DNA from: Closterium sp. NIES-65
Lineage: Eukaryota > Streptophyta > Zygnematophyceae > Desmidiales > Closteriaceae
NCBI GenBank assembly: GCA_948144175.1
Contig: CANXME010000233.1
Span: forward strand, 1,629,800 to 1,693,799
Direction of reading: 5' to 3'
DNA length: 64,000 bases
Positions 33,311-43,207 of the stretch are shown here, piece after piece. Under the pieces are notes generated by a model. That model was not told the origin of the DNA, ran no database searches, and worked only from the letters and a program-made list of their open reading frames with translations. How positions within the stretch are numbered: the stretch's first letter is position 1; every line of letters begins with the position of its first letter. The position numbers and the translations under genes were made by a program.

Positions 33311-34216
33311 ATGACGCAGCAGCGCGCGAACAAGGTAGGTGCTCACCAGTGGCGGGAAGGGCAGGTGCTCGCCGGGAAAGCAGGGCCGGCGCTCGGCGGG
33401 CGGCGGCCGGGTAGGCGCACGACGGCGGCGACGGCGGGGCCGCGACAGCTCCGGCAGAGCAGGGCCGCGTCCGCGGTAGAGCAGGTCCGCGACAGCTGCT
33501 GCAGGGCGGGGCCGTGACCGCTGCAGGACGGGGCCGCGAGGACTGCTGGAGGGCGGGTCCGCGAGGACTGCTGCAGGGTGGGGCCGCGACAGCAGCAGGT
33601 GGCTCCGCACCAGCTTCTGCAGGGCGGGGCCGCGACCGTGGCAGGGCGCTCCGCGGCAGCTGCTGCAGGAGCGACGGCGACAGTCAGGCAGGGGCGGGGT
33701 CCAGGGGGTGGGGGGGGGGGGGGGGGGGGGGGGCGTCGCGTCGAACAGGGAGAGACGCGGCGCGCGGGGCTGCAGCGGGCTACACGAGCTGCGGGCGCGG
33801 CGCGCGAAGCCGCACCGATCTGCGCGAGGACGGCAGCCGCTGCGCGCGGGGCTGCAGCGCGACGTGCAGGCAGCGGACGCGACGCGCGGGGCTGCAGCGC
33901 GATGCGCGGGCAGCGGACTCGACGCGCAAGGCTGCAGCAAGCAGCGCGGGCTGCGGACGCGGCGCACGGAGCAGCAGCAAGCCGCGCGCGGGCTGCCGAG
34001 ACGCGACTCGGGCAGCTAGGGCGACGCGCGGGGCAAAAACCAGGCCGCGCGCAGGAATCGGGTCTGCGCGCTCTAAGTAGCAGCAGACCGCGCAGTCAGC
34101 AGACAGCAGGCAGCACGCAGACGGCGCGCGTAGCGCAGCACGTCAGAGGCACAGTCACAGTCACAGGCGTGGGTTAGCGGTAGGTGGGCCCGAAAAAACG
34201 GTCCTACGGACCTACT
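33311..34216 (-). promoter_or_regulatory. C: GC-rich leader with poly-G tract
   Basis: GC-rich repeats; an almost pure G tract at about 33706-33733; gcgcggggctgcagcg-type units at 33755-33990. Near the PBS are GGGCCC (34186-34191) and the hairpin GGTCC (34200-34204) / GGACC (34208-34212). No gene called; long Arg/Ala frames reflect composition. Confidence 0.65.
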
Positions 34217-34228
34217 GCTCTGATACCA
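34217..34228 (-). promoter_or_regulatory. C: primer binding site
   Basis: GCTCTGATACCA in plus orientation is TGGTATCAGAGC on the element strand, the classical initiator-tRNA-Met PBS of copia elements, directly adjoining the 5' LTR. Confidence 0.88.
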
Positions 34229-34328
34229 TGTTAGAATCTAGAGACGGGAATGAATGAACTATGAAAGAGTTGGGTACATGTATGAAACCCTAAAAGGGTC
34301 TGTACCCCATGTTTACCCCACTACAGCC
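34229..34328 (-). repeat. 5' LTR of C, first piece
   Basis: TGTTAGAATC to CTACAGCC. The remaining 31 bp are at 43172-43202. Together they are 131 bp, homologous to 6808-6941. Confidence 0.88.
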
Positions 34329-34449
34329 TATCAAATTATAATGTTGTGTAGGCTATAATGGGGTAGCCTATATGGGGTACACATTTCTAGGGTTGCATAT
34401 TTGTATCACTTTCGTTCCTTAGTCATTCATTCTCGTTTCAGTCTTCTCA
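34329..34449 (+). repeat. H: outer 5' LTR
   Basis: 121 bp. It begins TATCAAATT where the other copies have TGTCAAATT (G to A at position 2) and ends TTCTCA, adjoining PBS TGGTATCGAGC at 34450. Four differences from 43046-43166. Confidence 0.85.
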
Positions 34450-35062
34450 TGGTATCGAGCAGGTTCCCTAGTGGGAACTGTGCCTAGGGCCCACCACATC
34501 GATTTTTTTTTTTTTTCCTGCCCGGAGCTTCGGTGGCTCACCTACCTGCTGACTGACCTCGGAGAGCCGCCTCGTTCTCCTCCAGTGTTGTACGTAGACA
34601 ACAAGGCCATGCTGGCCTTGTGTTGAGAGCAGAGACTGGAGCACAGAACGAAGCACATTGCTCTTCGCTACTTCCTTGCTCGTGAGCTGCAGCAGTGTGG
34701 TCAGCTGCGTCTTGCGTACGTGGCTTCTGAGGCCAACACTGCTGATATCTTCACCAAGGCGCTTGCGCCTTGTGATCATCAGCGCTTCTGTACTCAGCTG
34801 GGTCTTGTGCCTGCCTTGCCTCACTTGCTCACCTCTTGACCTTGCTTGTACTGTTACATATATATATACACCTGCTCTTGCTTGTCTAGCCTTTTATTAT
34901 ATATATATATATATGTACTCCCGCATGTGAACTGGCCTTGTGGCCTTGACCTTGTGCTCGGAATGTGTGGTGACTTTGTGATCCACCCTGAGCTTGCTTT
35001 GCTTTGCTTTGCTTGACAGGTCTTATGACCCCTTGTTCTCCCCCACTTTGCCTATGGGGGTG
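34450..35062 (+). pseudogene. H: internally deleted copy (leader joined to RNase H end)
   Basis: PBS and leader (hairpin 34462-34478, GGGCCC 34487-34492) run to cctgcccGGAGC at about 34526. The sequence then continues as the end of RNase H (LYVDNKAMLALC, HRTKHIALRYFLA, IFTKAL), with TGA at 34625 replacing an Arg codon, and ends LPHLLTS at about 34839. The junction shares GGAGC between leader and pol, a microhomology typical of template switching or end joining. The 3' UTR and a polypurine tract follow. Confidence 0.82.
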
Positions 35063-35187
35063 TGACAGATTTATTTGACATAGCTACTGTAGGCTATAGT
35101 GAGGTAGCACATATGGGGTACAGCTTTCTAGGGTTTGTACTTGTACCCAACTTTCCCTCAGTCATTCCATTCTCGTTCAATTCCACA
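35063..35187 (+). repeat. H: diverged internal LTR
   Basis: 125 bp, TGACAGATTTATTTGACATAGC to TTCAATTCCACA, after a normal polypurine tract. It is closer to the E LTR type at its ends than to the H LTRs. It ends the deleted copy. Confidence 0.75.
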
Positions 35188-35665
35188 AGCACCTCCCTGG
35201 TTCTGCTCCGCGCTGGTTACCACCACCATGCGATAGAACTTCGCACAGCAACAGCGCGACTCACGGGGCACCAGGGTCGTCGCTAGCAGATTTTTTTTTT
35301 CTGTTTGTCTTATATTCAGATCGAGTTTTTAGAGTTCATCTGATTTTTCAATATTTGGTTTTTGTAATTTCTGATTGATAAGGAGTAGTTTTTGAGTTAA
35401 TCTGATCAATCAGGTTCATGTTTTGGTTTCATCTGATACCGAATCCAATTATGTAGGGATGAATTTGGGATTCGAGTTGTGAATGGGCGAATCTGATGCG
35501 TCAGGAGGCGAATCTGTTAGTGTCAGGGGGCGAATCTGTTAGTGTCAGGGGGCGAATCTGCTGTGTCGGGCGAAATTGTTGTGACAGGGCGAATCTGCTG
35601 TGTCAGTGTGACGGCGAATCTGCTGTGACGGACCGAATTTGCTGTGAGGGGGTGATTCTGCTGCT

Positions 35666-35741
<76 letters not shown>

Positions 35742-35763
35742 CTGCTTCTCATCGCCCTCCCTC
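35188..35763 (+). other. H: non-element segment with repeats (candidate transduced DNA)
   Basis: No homology to other parts of these elements that I can see. A T-rich stretch (35291-35460) is followed by five to seven imperfect copies of a gcgaatctgctgtgtcaggg-like unit (35486-35640), then (TC)n at about 35667-35702 and (AC)n at about 35703-35739. No gene. Confidence 0.65.
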
Positions 35764-35884
35764 TGTCGAATTATAATGTTATGTAGGCTATAGTGGGGTA
35801 GCCTATATGGGGTACACATTTCTAGGGTTGCATATTTGTATCACTTTCGTTCCTTAGTCAACCATTCTCGTTTCAGTTTTCTCA
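35764..35884 (+). repeat. H: internal full-type LTR
   Basis: 121 bp, TGTCGAATT to TTTTCTCA, adjoining PBS TGGTATCGAGC at 35885. Three differences from 43046-43166 and about seven from 34329-34449. Confidence 0.88.
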
Positions 35885-36881
35885 TGGTATCGAGCAGGTT
35901 CCCTAGTGGGAACTGTGCCTAGGGCCCACCACATCGATTTAATTTATTTATTTTTCCTGCCCGGAGCGCGCTCAGCCCGAGTCGCGCTCCTCTCTCTCAC
36001 TGCGTCGCGCCGCCCTAACGGCCCCGTCGCCCTGACGACCCCATCGTCCTAGCGGCCCTATCGCCTGGCCCTACGGCCCCGTCGCCTCGCCCTATGGCCC
36101 CGGCGCCGCCCTGTCCCGGCCCCGCCGCCCTTCGCTGCGGCCCCGCCGCCCTTCGCTGCGGCCCCGCCGTCCTTCGCTGCGGCCCCGCCGCCCTTCACTG
36201 CGGCCTTGCCGCCCTTCCCTAAGGCCCCGCCGCCCTTCGCTGCGGCCCCGCCACCCTTGGCTACGGCCCCGCCGCCCTTTTCTGTGGCCCCGCCGCCCTT
36301 CGCTGCGGCCCCGCCGCCCTTCTCTGCGGCCCCGCCGCCCTTCGCTACGGCCCCGCAGCCCCTCTCGCTGCGGCCCCGCCGCCTACCTTGCGGCTCCGCC
36401 GCCCTTCGCTGCGGCCCCGCTGCCCCTCTCGCTGCGGCCCCGCCGCCTACCTTGCGGCTCTGCCGCCCTTCGCTGCGGCCCCGCTGCCCCTCTCGCTACG
36501 GCCCCGCCGCCCCTCTCGCTGCGGCACCGCCACCTACCTTGCGACCCCGCCGCCGTTCGCTGCGGCCCCGCCGCCCTTCGCTGCGGACCCGCCGCCCTTC
36601 ACTGCGGCCCCGCCGCCCTACCGAGCCGCCCGAGCCGCCCGAGCCGTCCGTTCCGCCCGAGCCGCCCAAGCCGCCCGAACCGCCCGGAGCCGCCCGAGCC
36701 GCCCGAGCCGCCCGAGCCGCCCGAGCTGCCTAAGCCGTAGAGGAGCCAAGCCGCTGGTGCCGCCGAGCCGCAGTTACTGCTGTGCTGCCGAGCTGCCCGA
36801 ACCGCCCTGTCTGGTGAGAGCAGCACTTCTGTCACTGCACTGCCCTTGTCCTACAGTTAGCACTGCTAGCCTACTGCTGTC
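35885..36881 (+). promoter_or_regulatory. H: PBS and GC-rich leader
   Basis: PBS 35885-35895; hairpin GGTTCCC (35897-35903) / GGGAAC (35908-35913); GGGCCC 35922-35927. From 36110 a 21-24-bp unit gcggccccgccgcccttcgct repeats about 20 times, followed by gagccgcccgagccg units. No gene called. Confidence 0.7.
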
Positions 36882-38168
36882 ATGACCACCCCCAGTGTAA
36901 ATGACCTGCAGCTTTTCCTACAGTGCGATAGGGCAGACGGTCTCTCCCTCTTTGACCTTACCTCTGGTGCCTCCCCTGCCCCTGCTGCTGATGCTGACGC
37001 CACTGTTCGCTCCCAAAGGGCCACTCGCGATGCTGCTGCACGTCTTGCTGTGCGTCGCCACCAGCCTACCACTGAGCGCGCACACTTTAGTCAGTACAAG
37101 AGTGCTCAGACCTTGTACGACGCCGTAGTTGCGCGCTACTCTTCCCCTGCCACTGCTGCACTGAGCCGCCTCATGTTGCCGTACCTCTTCCCTGACCGTG
37201 CTGCCTTTCCCACAGTCCCTGACCTCATTACGCACCTCCGCACTAGTGACACTCGCTACCGCGCTGCGCTTCCTGCTGACTTCTGCGCCAAGAACCCCCC
37301 CCCCATGTACATCACTCTCTATTATATAGTCACCCGCCTCCCTGACTCCCTTCGTGTAGTCAGGGACCACTTCCTCTCGGTCTGTCCCACCACTCTCACT
37401 ATTGACCTACTAGAGAAGGCCCTCCTAGCAGCGGAGAAGAGCATAGTCGCTGTAGGAGCCTCTCGTGGTGACCCTCGCACCCCCATCTTTGAGGGGTGTT
37501 CCCCTTCCCCCCTTTTGCCCTCTGTCGCCTCTGCTACTGCGGCCGACCTTGTTGGTCTTGAGTCGGTCGGTGCGGCGTCTGCCCCTAGCGGGAGACGCCG
37601 CTCTGGCAAGGGCAAAGGGGGCAAGGGCGCGGGTGGAGCTAGCGGGGGTGGCGGAGGTGGTGGTGGAGGCGGCGGAGGGAGTGGGGGTGGCGGTGGGAGT
37701 GGTGGCGGGGGTGGAGGTGTCGGTGGCAATAGTGGAGGCGGAGGCGGCGGAGGCGGTAGCGGTGGGAGCGGAGGCGGCGGTGGTGGCGGAGGTGGAGGAG
37801 GCGTTGGTGGAGGGGGTGGAGCTGGTCAGGGTGGCGCTTCGCAGAGGAGCGGCTCCGGTGGTGGTCAGCGCCAGCAGCAGCAGCAGCAGCAGCGTTCTCG
37901 GGACATCCCCCCCCCTCAGCAGCTCCGTGAGTGGTACGTTGCGCGTCAGCGTGGTGGGGGTTTTGGTCCGTGCACCTACGTCCTTCGCACCGGCGACCGC
38001 GCGGGTGAGCAGTGTGGGGGTGCCAACTCCACCTAGCGCTGCTTTGGCCACCTGACGGACGCTTGGCGTCACCAGTTCCCAGAGGCCGCTGAGATCCCCC
38101 GCTGGGGAGAGCTGTCTAGAGCAGGTGTAGCTATCTTTGATCTTGACTTTGATGCTATTCTTGCTGCC
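36882..38168 (+). pseudogene. H: gag with capsid-like domain
   Basis: ATG 36882, MTTPSV, then directly NDLQLFLQCDRADGL: an in-frame deletion of about 15 codons relative to D and E. The capsid-like domain continues normally, followed by the Gly-rich tract (37640-37830), PPPQQLREWYVARQ and the knuckle CTYVLRTGDRAGEQCGGANS, in which the usual His is Asn. TAG at 38034 interrupts; RCFGHLTDAWRHQF and FDLDFDAILAAMY follow in frame. Confidence 0.88.
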
Positions 38169-39860
38169 ATGTATGCTGTGACTTATGGTGACGAGGGTGA
38201 CTGTTACCGGTGTTTCCTGCCCGACCCGGGCATTGAGACTGCTGCTCTAGGTACTGGTGAGGCTGCTGCTCTAGGTGCCAGTAAGGCTGCTGCTCTAGGT
38301 GCCACTGCGTCTACGTCCTCAGGTGCTGGTGAGTCTGCGCTTGCAGGTACCACGTTGGCTTCGGCCTCCCTCACCTTCACACTTGACTCAGGGGCTTCTC
38401 GCTCCTTCTTTCGAGACCGCACCACACTCACGCCGCTTGGTCGGCCGGTTGCAGTCTCCCTGGCAGACCCCTCTGGGGGTCCTGTCCTCTCTCACTTCTC
38501 CACTGTCCTCCCGTGTCCGGCTGCCCCCTCTGGCAGCTTGTCTGGCCTTTACCTCCCCTCGTTCTCTACGAACTTGGTGAGTGGTGCTGACCTGCAGGAT
38601 GTGGGGGTTCACCAGTTTACTCCTGCGAGTCAGCGGGTGACCCACTACTCGGACGCTCGCACAGGGCGGCACCTGGCCACGTTTACGCGTCGGCCGGGGT
38701 CGAGCCTCTACACCCGGACCACTGAGTCTCCTCCTGTCCCTGCGTCTGGTCAGGTAGCTGCGTCGGGTCAGGTGTTTGCTGCAGCATCCAGGTCTGGTCC
38801 TGAGTCTGCCCCCTGCTCGTGTCGCCTCCTGTCTCACGAGACTCTCTTGTGGCACCACCGTCTTGGTCACCCCTCCCTGCCTCGTCTCCGAGGCATGGCT
38901 TCCCGTGTCCTTGTCTCTGGTCTTCCCCGGTCCCTCCCTCCCCTTCCTTCGGACCTGGTCCTTCCTGTGTCCCCTGTGTCGAGGGGCGGCTACGGGCTGC
39001 TCCTCACTCCTCTCCGTTTCCCCCGACAGAGGCCCCGCATGCAGACGCTTCACATGGACGTGTGGGGCCCGGCCCGTGTCCGTGGATAGTGTCACGAGCG
39101 CTACTTTCTGCTGGTGGTTGACGACTACTCGCGTTACACCACAGTCTTCCCCTTGCGCAGCAAGGGCGATGTCACTGAGGTGTTGATCGACTGGATCCGC
39201 GCAGCTCATCTCCAGCTCAGAAGGAGCTTCGGCTCGGACTTTCCTGTTCTGCGTCTGCACTCTGACAGAGGCGGAGAGTTCTCCTCTGGCCTTCTGCGAG
39301 CCTACTGCCGTGCGCGAGGCATCCGCCAGACCTTTATGCTTCCGGACTCTCCACAGCAAAATGGGATTGCTGAGCGTCGCATTGGCATGGTCATGGACGT
39401 CGCTCGTACGTCCATGATGCATGCGGCTGCCCCCCATTTTCTGTGGCCGTTTGCGGTTCGGTACGCGGCGCATCAGATCAACCTTCACCCCAGGGTCTCC
39501 TAGGCCGGAGACCTCCCCAGCTTTGCTGTGGACGGGGAAGGTAGGCAATGCGTCTGCGTTCCGTGTCTGGGGATCTCGGGCGTTTGTCCGCGACTTGTCT
39601 GCGGACAAGCTGTCCCCTCGTGCTGCTCCTTGTGTCTTCCTTGGCTTCCCCCCTGACGCGCCAGGGTGGCAGTTCTACCACCCCACCTCTCGTCGTGTTC
39701 TGTCCTCTCAGGATGTCACGTTTGACGAGTCGGTCCCCTACTACCGCCTCTTCCCCTACCGCACTCCTTCCCTCCCCCCGCCACCGCACTTCCTTGTGCC
39801 AGGTCCCCCCCCGGTAGACCCCCTTCCCCCTCAGGGTCCTGCCCCTTCAGGTGTGTCCCA
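38169..39860 (+). pseudogene. H: protease-integrase
   Basis: 38169-39089 carries the protease FTLDSGASRSFFRDRTTLTPLG and the integrase zinc block LLWHHRLGHPS. Compensating frame changes near 38960-39040 precede HMDVWGP, and TAG follows at 39087. 39114-39503 carries VDDYSRYTTVFPLR, LRLHSDRGGEF and QQNGIAERRIG, ending in TAG at 39501 with a 1-nt shift. The C-terminal block SADKLSPRAAPCVFLGF is in frame 39421-40725. All DDE residues are identifiable. Confidence 0.87.
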
Positions 39861-40640
39861 GGTAGACGCGGTCGAGCCGGTCGAGGTTACTGGTGACTCT
39901 GGTGCTGCTGTGGGTGCTGAGCCTGGGGGTGCTGACTCTGGGGGTGCTGCGCGGGTGGGTACTACGCGTGGGGGTGCTGGGCCTTCGGGTGGTACTGCTG
40001 GGGGTGCTGAGTTTGGGGGTGCTGCGCCTTGGGGTGCTGAGCCTGGAGGTGCTACGCCTGGGGGTGCTGAGCCTAGGGGTGCTATGCCTGGGGGTGCTGA
40101 GCTTGGAGGTCCTACATCTGGAGCTGCTGAGCCTGGGGGTGCGGAGCCGGCGGCCGCTGGGCCTGCTCGTGTGGCGTCTGGCAGTGCTGGGCCTGGAGGT
40201 TCTCCGGGTGCTTCGTCTTGGCGGGAGCCACTCTCTCCACAGGAGCTGCGTGAGTGGTTTGCCCGGCGCTGGAGGCGTACTACTGGAGCTTCTTCGGCTG
40301 CTGAGGGTGCTGGTGCCGCCGGTCCCGGAGGTGCTCGTGCCGCGAGTACTGGAGCTGCTGGGCCTGCGGGTTCGCCTGGAGCTGGAGCTGCTGAGGGTGT
40401 TGGCACTGAGGCTACTCCTGTCAGTCCTGGAGACGGTTCTGCTGGGGGTGCTGCCGGTGCTGCTGGAGGTGCTGCTGGCTCTGGTCCTGCTGCGGGTGCT
40501 GCTGGTCCTGCTGGAGGTCCTGCAGCTGGCGGTGGTGTTGGCGGTGGTGCTGTCCTTGCTGTGTCTGGAGTTGCCGCGCGGCCTCGGCCGTACTTCGTTC
40601 CGCTCCTTCAGCAGGTTCTTGGTCTTCCTCCTCCCTTAGA
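39861..40640 (+). repeat. H: integrase-RT linker
   Basis: GGAEPGGA-like repeats (39905-40150), one EPLSPQELREWFARRWRR module near 40225-40280, a GAAGPAGSPGAG-type tract, then ARPRPYFVPLLQQVLGL near 40580-40625. The frame is open through this part. Confidence 0.8.
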
Positions 40641-40840
40641 GTGTCCACCGCCTGTCCAGTCCCAGTCATCAGCTTTCGCCGGCCTCCCCACTGCCTGCTC
40701 CTTCTCCCTACACTGGTCCTACTAGAGGTCTTACTGAGCGTCGTGAGCCTGAGTCTCGTCCTGCGTCGCCTGTTCGTGCTGCTCGCACTAGTGGTCGTGG
40801 TTCGCGTCAGCGTCCTCCTCCTGTCCCTGGCACGCACCGG

Positions 40841-42827
40841 ATGTCTCTGCGTCCGTCCACTGCTCCTCTGCGTGCCCCTTTGCCTTCCCCTCTTGAGTCT
40901 TCTCTTCCTGCACTTGCCGACCCGGAGTCGGACTCTCTTCGTGCTGCCAGTCCTACTGTCACGCGTCTCCTTGCTACTGTCGTCATTGACCCCTCCTTTG
41001 AGTCCACTGGTGCGTCTGCTCTTGTTGCTGAGCTCGTCGACTTTGCTGCTCGCTGTCGTCTAGACTACGCTGCTAGTCTTGTTGCTGAGTATGCGTCTGT
41101 CTGTCCTCCGTCCGTCGGGGGTGAGTGTGCTCTTGGCATGGACGTCCTTGAGGACAGGCAGGAGGAGTTCCAGTGTCTGGCTGCTGCTTCACCTCATTTC
41201 GTGTCCGTACTGCTTACCCCTGAGGGAGACCCGGATGCACTTGACATCCCGACTCCGCGCTCTTACGCGGAGGCCGTAGAGGGTCCCTACTCCTCTCAGT
41301 GGCAGGCAGCTATGGATGCAGAGATGGCTTCCTGGAAGTCCACAGGCACCTACGTTGACGCAGTTCCCCCTCCTGGGGCGAACATCGTCAGTGGCATGTG
41401 GATCTTCAGGGTGAAGCGACCGCCAGGTTCTCCACCTGTCTTCAAGGCGCGGTACGTGGCTCGTGGCTTCAGTCAGCGGCAGGGAGTTGACTACTTTCAG
41501 ACCTTCTCTCCCACCCTGAAGATGACCACTCTTCGGGTGCTGCTACACATAGCCGCTCAGCGTGACTACGAGCTTCACTCCCTTGACTTCAGCACTGCTT
41601 TCTTGCAGGGTAGCCTGCACGAGGAGATCTGGCTGCGCCGTCCAGCTGGCTTCACTGGGTCTTTCCCTCCTGGCCCCCAGTGGAGCCTCCGACGGCCAGT
41701 CTACGGTCTCCGCCACGCACCGCGTGAGTGGCACGACACACTGAGGACTACGCTTGCGGCTCTTGGGTTTGCTCCCTCTACTGCTGACCCGTCGCTGTTT
41801 CTGCGCACCGACACCTCTCTGCCGCCGTTCTACATCCTCGTGTACGTCGACGACTTGGTCTTTGCCACTGCTGACACTGCTGGACTCGCCCACGTGAAGT
41901 CCGAGCTGCAGAAGAGACACACGTGCACAGACCTGGGTGAACTGCGCAGCTACCTTGGCTTGCAGATCACCCGGGACAGAGCACGCCGCACCATTACCCT
42001 GACTCAGTCACACATGGTGCAGCAGGTCCTTCAGCGCTTCGGCTTCAAGTACTCCTCGCCTCAGCCCACTCCTCTGCCTACTCGCCACTTGCTCTCAGCT
42101 CTTCCTTCGGATGAGTCCGTAGAGTCGAGTGGCCCGTACCCAGAGCTTGTTGGCTGCCTCATGTACCTGATGACCTGCACACGACCTGACCTTGCATACC
42201 CTCTTAGCATTCTTGCACGCTATGTTGCTCCTGGGAGACACAGACCAGAGAACATGGCTGCAGCGAAGAGGGTGTTGCGCTACTTGTGCAGTACGCCGGG
42301 CATGGGGCTAGTGCTTGGAGGGCAGAGTCCAGTGGTCCTCACTGGGCACGCAGACGCTTCTTGGGCTGACGAACCAGGCTACACAGCGGTCGTCACAAGG
42401 TTACACCTTCAGCCTTGGTTCCGGCTCTGTTTCGTGGCGGGCTACTCGCTCGTCTTCTGTTCTCGGCTCCAGTTGTGAGGCTGAGATCTACGCCGGAGCC
42501 ATGGCTGCTCAGGAGCTTCGCTGGCTCACCTACCTGCTGACTGAACTCGGAGAGCCACCTCGTTCTCCTCCAGTGCTGTACGTAGACAACAAGGCCATGC
42601 TGGCCTTGTGTCGGGAGCAGCGCCTGGAGCACAGAACGAAGCACATTGCTCTCCGCTACTTTCTTGCTCGTGAGCTGCAGCAGCGTGGTCAGTTGCGACT
42701 TGCGTACGTGGCCTCTGAGGCCAACACTGCTGATATCTTCACTAAGGCACTTGCGCCTTGTGATCATCAGCGCTTCTGTACTCAGCATGGTCTTGTACCT
42801 GTCTTCCCTCACTTACTCACTTCTTGA
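40841..42827 (+). pseudogene. H: reverse transcriptase-RNase H, one frameshift
   Basis: 40841-42478 (545 codons) covers TRLLATVVIDPSFES, KARYVARGFSQRQGVDYF, LHSLDFSTAFLQGSLHEEIW, the catalytic FYILVYVDDLVFATAD, MTCTRPDLAYPL and TGHADASWAD. A 1-nt insertion near 42371 (gacgaaccaggc versus gacgaccaggc in relatives) shifts the frame. 42390-42827 then continues with SCEAEIYAGAMAAQELRW, LYVDNKAMLALC and IFTKAL. This RT is among the best preserved in the window. Confidence 0.9.
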
Positions 42828-43045
42828 CCTTGCTTGTACTGTGACATACATATATACTCCTGCTCTTGCTTGTTTAGCCTGTTATATATATATATATATA
42901 TGTGTTCCTGCATGTGAACTGGCCTTCTGGCCTTGAACTTGTGCTCGGAATGTGTGGTGACTTTGTGATCCACCCTGAGCTTTGCTTTGTTTTGCTTGAC
43001 TGGTCTTGTGACCCCTTGTTCTCCCCCACTTTGCCTATGGGGGTG

Positions 43046-43166
43046 TGTCAAATTATAATGTTGTGTAGGCTATAGTGGGGTAGCCTATATGGGGTACACA
43101 TTTCTAGGGTTGCATATTTGTATCACTTTCGTTCCTTAGTCAATCATTCTCGTTTCAGTTTTCTCA
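43046..43166 (+). repeat. H: outer 3' LTR
   Basis: 121 bp, TGTCAAATT to TTTTCTCA, after the polypurine tract tatgggggtg and followed by the duplication CAGCC. Confidence 0.9.
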
Positions 43167-43171
43167 CAGCC

Positions 43172-43202
43172 TACACATATATAACATGCATATACTTTGA
43201 CA
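43172..43202 (-). repeat. 5' LTR of C, second piece
   Basis: TACACATATATAACATGC to ACTTTGACA, identical to the end of the left LTR (6911-6941) and followed by ACTCT. Confidence 0.88.
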
Positions 43203-43207
43203 ACTCT

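Larger units (their letters stand above)
34329..43166 (+). mobile_element. composite Ty1/copia element H, inside an LTR of C
   Basis: The outer LTRs are 34329-34449 and 43046-43166, flanked by a perfect duplication CAGCC (34324-34328 and 43167-43171). A third LTR of the same type (35764-35884) and a fourth, diverged LTR (35063-35187) lie inside. 35764-43166 alone equals a standard 7.4-kb element, but its left flank (CCCTC) does not match its right flank, so the duplication supports the outer boundary. Confidence 0.85.
6808..43202 (-). mobile_element. Ty1/copia element C, host of a nested insertion stack
   Basis: The left (3') LTR is 6808-6941. The right (5') LTR is 34229-34328 plus 43172-43202, split by element H. 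Perfect target-site duplication ACTCT at 6803-6807 and 43203-43207. Without nested insertions the element is about 6.85 kb (6808-12187, 32892-34328, 43172-43202). Minus-strand order: 5' LTR, PBS 34217-34228, GC-rich leader, zinc-knuckle region, protease, integrase, linker, RT-RNase H, 3' LTR. It has no N-terminal capsid-like gag domain, and all its frames are broken. Confidence 0.88.

Noticed and set aside
33095..34177. Arg/Ala-rich proteins in the leader of C
   Set aside because: All frames on both strands are open because of GC-rich repeats; it lies between PBS and gag in a known element.
35764..43166. Independent insertion of a standard copia element at 35764
   Set aside because: Left flank CCCTC does not match right flank CAGCC, whereas the LTR at 34329 has CAGCC before it. 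I kept the outer pair as the insertion boundary.
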